Below the pieces are notes generated by a model. That model worked only from the letters and a program-made list of their open reading frames with translations, was not told the origin of the DNA and made no database searches. Shown one piece after another: positions 62,253 through 64,000 of a DNA stretch of 64,000 nt. A program made the position numbers and the translations under genes. Location: NCBI GenBank assembly GCA_947502265.1, contig CANMZB010000002.1, positions 186,001-250,000 on the forward strand, given 5' to 3'. Each line of letters starts with the position of its first letter. Within the stretch, counting starts at the first letter, position 1. This DNA is from an uncultured Sulfitobacter sp. GTDB taxonomy: Bacteria; Pseudomonadota; Alphaproteobacteria; Rhodobacterales; Rhodobacteraceae.

Positions 62253-64000
62253 GCGATTTCCCAACAACCGCCCGCGTGGTGATTATCGGTGGCGGCGTCG
62301 TCGGCACATCTGCGCTTTATCATCTGGCCAAGGCTGGTTGGGCCGATTGTATCCTGCTGGAAAAGAACGAGCTGACGGCAGGTTCCACATGGCACGCGGC
62401 GGGCAACTGCCCCAACTTCTCAAGCTCGTGGGCGGTGATGAACATGCAGCGCTACGGGCTGGAAATGTACCGGACGCTGGCTGACGATGTTGATTACCCG
62501 ATGAACTATCATGTTACGGGCTCCTTGCGCCTTGCCCACTCGCGCGAGCGGATGATGGAGTTTGAACGGGTTGCGTCGATGGGGGCGTATCAGGGTCTTG
62601 ATATGAAGATCATGACCAATAAAGAGTTGCAGGAGGCGCACCCCTTCCTCGAAGTGCATGATCTTGAGGGGGGATTGTGGGATCCGCTGGATGGTGACAT
62701 CGACCCTGCGCAGCTGACGCAAGCCATGGCCAAAGGCGCACGTGATGCGGGCGCGCGGATTGAACGGTTTTGTCCTGCCATTGGGGTCGACCGGGACGGC
62801 GACGAATGGATCGTCAAGACGCCCAAAGGCGAAATCCGTTGTGAATACGTCGTGAACTGTGCGGGCTATTACGCGCAGCGGGTGGGCGAGATGTTCAAGC
62901 CGTTTGGCGGGCGTACCGTGCCGATGGTCGTGATGTCGCATCAGTATTTCCTGACCGAGCCGATAGCAGAACTTGAGGCGTGGACAAAGGAGGTTGGCCA
63001 TAAGGTACCGCTCGTGCGGGATGTGGATATCAGTTATTATTTGCGGCAGGATAAACACGGTCTCAACCTCGGCCCATACGAGCGCAACTGCCGCGCCCAT
63101 TGGATCACACCCGATGATCCGATGCCCGAGGATTTCTCGTTTCAGCTTTATCCCGATGATCTGGAACGGTTGGAATTCTACATCGAAGACGCGATGGCGC
63201 GGGTGCCGATCCTTGGTGCCGCAGGCGTAGGGCGCAACATCAACGGGCCGATTCCCTATGCGCCTGATGGCCTGCCGATGATCGGGCCAATGCCGGGGGT
63301 GAAGAACGCGTTCGAGGCGCACAGCTTTACCTTTGGCATCGCGCAGGGCGGCGGTGCGGGCAAGGTGTTGTCGGAATGGATCATGCACGGGCAAACCGAG
63401 CTGGACATGTGGGCCACCGATCCGCGCCGTTACACCGGCTATGCGGATCACGACTACTGTCTTGCCAAGGCAAAAGAAACATATGGCTATGAATACGCCA
63501 TGCATTTCCCGCATCACGCGTGGCCCGCAGGGCGCGATAAAAAACTGTCTGCGGTGCATGACAGGGTGCGCGAACTGGGCGGCCAGATGGGTGCGTACAA
63601 CGGATGGGAGCGCGCGAACTGGTTCGCCAAAGAGGGCGACGATACGTCGGAGGAAGCAACCCAGACGTGGGACCGCAACGGTCCGTGGGCACCGCGCATC
63701 CGCGAGGAAGTCGAAGCGGTGCGCGATGGCGTTGGCGTGTTGGACCTGCCCGGATTTTCGCGGTTCAACCTTTCGGGCGAGGGCGCAGCAGAGTATCTGC
63801 GCGGCAAAATATCGGGCGGGCTTCCCAAAGCGGGGCGCATGACGCTGGGCTATTTTCCCGACAATCGCGGTCGTGTTCTCACCGAAATGTCGATCATGCG
63901 CCATGACGAGGATTTCTTTACCCTGATCACGGCGGCCACAGCGCAATGGCATGATTTTGATGTGCTGAACAATGATCTGCCGCACGGCTTGAGTCTGACC
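62249..64000 (+). CDS. Dimethylglycine/sarcosine dehydrogenase-type FAD oxidoreductase (3' end outside window)
   Basis: The first 584 residues of an FAD-linked amine dehydrogenase. The dinucleotide motif VVIIGGGVVGTSALYHLAK is at the N-terminus, followed by GSTWHAAGN, where His49 is the usual site of covalent FAD. The chain runs through NGPIPYAPDGLPMIGP, with a GcvT-like folate-binding domain beginning near 495 (LDLPGFSRFNLSG). The design matches dimethylglycine or sarcosine dehydrogenases, which give formaldehyde or methylene-folate from betaine breakdown. AGGAGG lies 12 bases before the ATG, which overlaps the GFA stop as ATGA. The gene continues past base 64000. Confidence 0.9.
   Translation, partial: MSDFPTTARVVIIGGGVVGTSALYHLAKAGWADCILLEKNELTAGSTWHAAGNCPNFSSSWAVMNMQRYGLEMYRTLADDVDYPMNYHVTGSLRLAHSRERMMEFERVASMGAYQGLDMKIMTNKELQEAHPFLEVHDLEGGLWDPLDGDIDPAQLTQAMAKGARDAGARIERFCPAIGVDRDGDEWIVKTPKGEIRCEYVVNCAGYYAQRVGEMFKPFGGRTVPMVVMSHQYFLTEPIAELEAWTKEVGHKVPLVRDVDISYYLRQDKHGLNLGPYERNCRAHWITPDDPMPEDFSFQLYPDDLERLEFYIEDAMARVPILGAAGVGRNINGPIPYAPDGLPMIGPMPGVKNAFEAHSFTFGIAQGGGAGKVLSEWIMHGQTELDMWATDPRRYTGYADHDYCLAKAKETYGYEYAMHFPHHAWPAGRDKKLSAVHDRVRELGGQMGAYNGWERANWFAKEGDDTSEEATQTWDRNGPWAPRIREEVEAVRDGVGVLDLPGFSRFNLSGEGAAEYLRGKISGGLPKAGRMTLGYFPDNRGRVLTEMSIMRHDEDFFTLITAATAQWHDFDVLNNDLPHGLSLT

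Noticed and set aside
62420-63985. A 521-codon minus-strand frame opposite the amine dehydrogenase
   Set aside because: The plus-strand protein has clear FAD and family motifs; the antisense frame has none and reflects codon bias in a GC-rich gene.

Overview
The window is a gene-dense piece of an alphaproteobacterial chromosome, most likely from the marine Roseobacter group (Rhodobacteraceae). The evidence is family content and gene order: the cell-cycle methylase CcrM, a CenR-like regulator, the Rhodobacterales-style porin, the DUF2794, DUF4170, DUF3576 and DUF2125 families, and the runs DUF3576-leuS-lptE-holA and pmbA-cysQ-DUF4170-waaA-lpxK. No tRNA, rRNA, CRISPR array, insertion sequence, phage or integrated element was recognised. 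It reads as ordinary core genome with a few local oddities.

Layout. 1-9 kb: the end of an MFS transporter; a minus-strand run of alpha/beta hydrolase, ornithine-cyclodeaminase-like protein, HAD phosphatase, YaiI and S-formylglutathione hydrolase; an AEC transporter divergent from a TetR regulator with palindromes between them; a small I78 lipoprotein; DUF2794; an NlpC/P60 plus M17 peptidase pair. 9-20 kb: beta-carbonic anhydrase, a duplicated-domain protein behind a perfect CtrA-type box, MuiA, asd, an MFS/aldolase pair, a membrane-anchored winged-helix protein, a Cys-repeat secreted protein, rnhB and ccrM. 20-31 kb: an orphan receiver, alkane monooxygenase, mutY divergent from DUF721/dsbA/CoA-transferase, the lipid A core operon (lpxK, waaA), cysQ, pmbA and DUF2125.

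31-43 kb: an SDR/crotonase pair, a 24-residue lipoprotein gene, a flavoprotein, a GST, the holA-lptE-leuS-DUF3576 operon, a strongly codon-biased porin, YggS, an L,D-transpeptidase and ribA. 43-56 kb: CenR-like regulator, xth, CnoX/LON/Trm112, a UbiH-type hydroxylase, an amidase, a DapC-like aminotransferase, ftsK, lolA, an SLT lipoprotein and hspQ. 56-64 kb: a gamma-glutamyltransferase, an RsbW/STAS switch pair, a thiolase, MsrC, an XRE-cupin regulator, a frameshifted LysE exporter, an internally deleted GFA gene, and the start of a dimethylglycine/sarcosine dehydrogenase that runs off the window.

How they fit together: envelope building (lpxK, waaA, lptE, lolA, SLT, LDT, porin) and the cell cycle (ccrM, CenR, ftsK, CtrA box) are the best represented themes. 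C1 and methylated-amine metabolism appears at both ends (fghA; the decayed GFA gene and the dehydrogenase). I found no convincing new multi-gene system. The points most worth following are the decaying LysE/GFA pair, the CtrA-box gene, the membrane-bound winged-helix protein with its overlapping periplasmic partner, and the minute lipoprotein.
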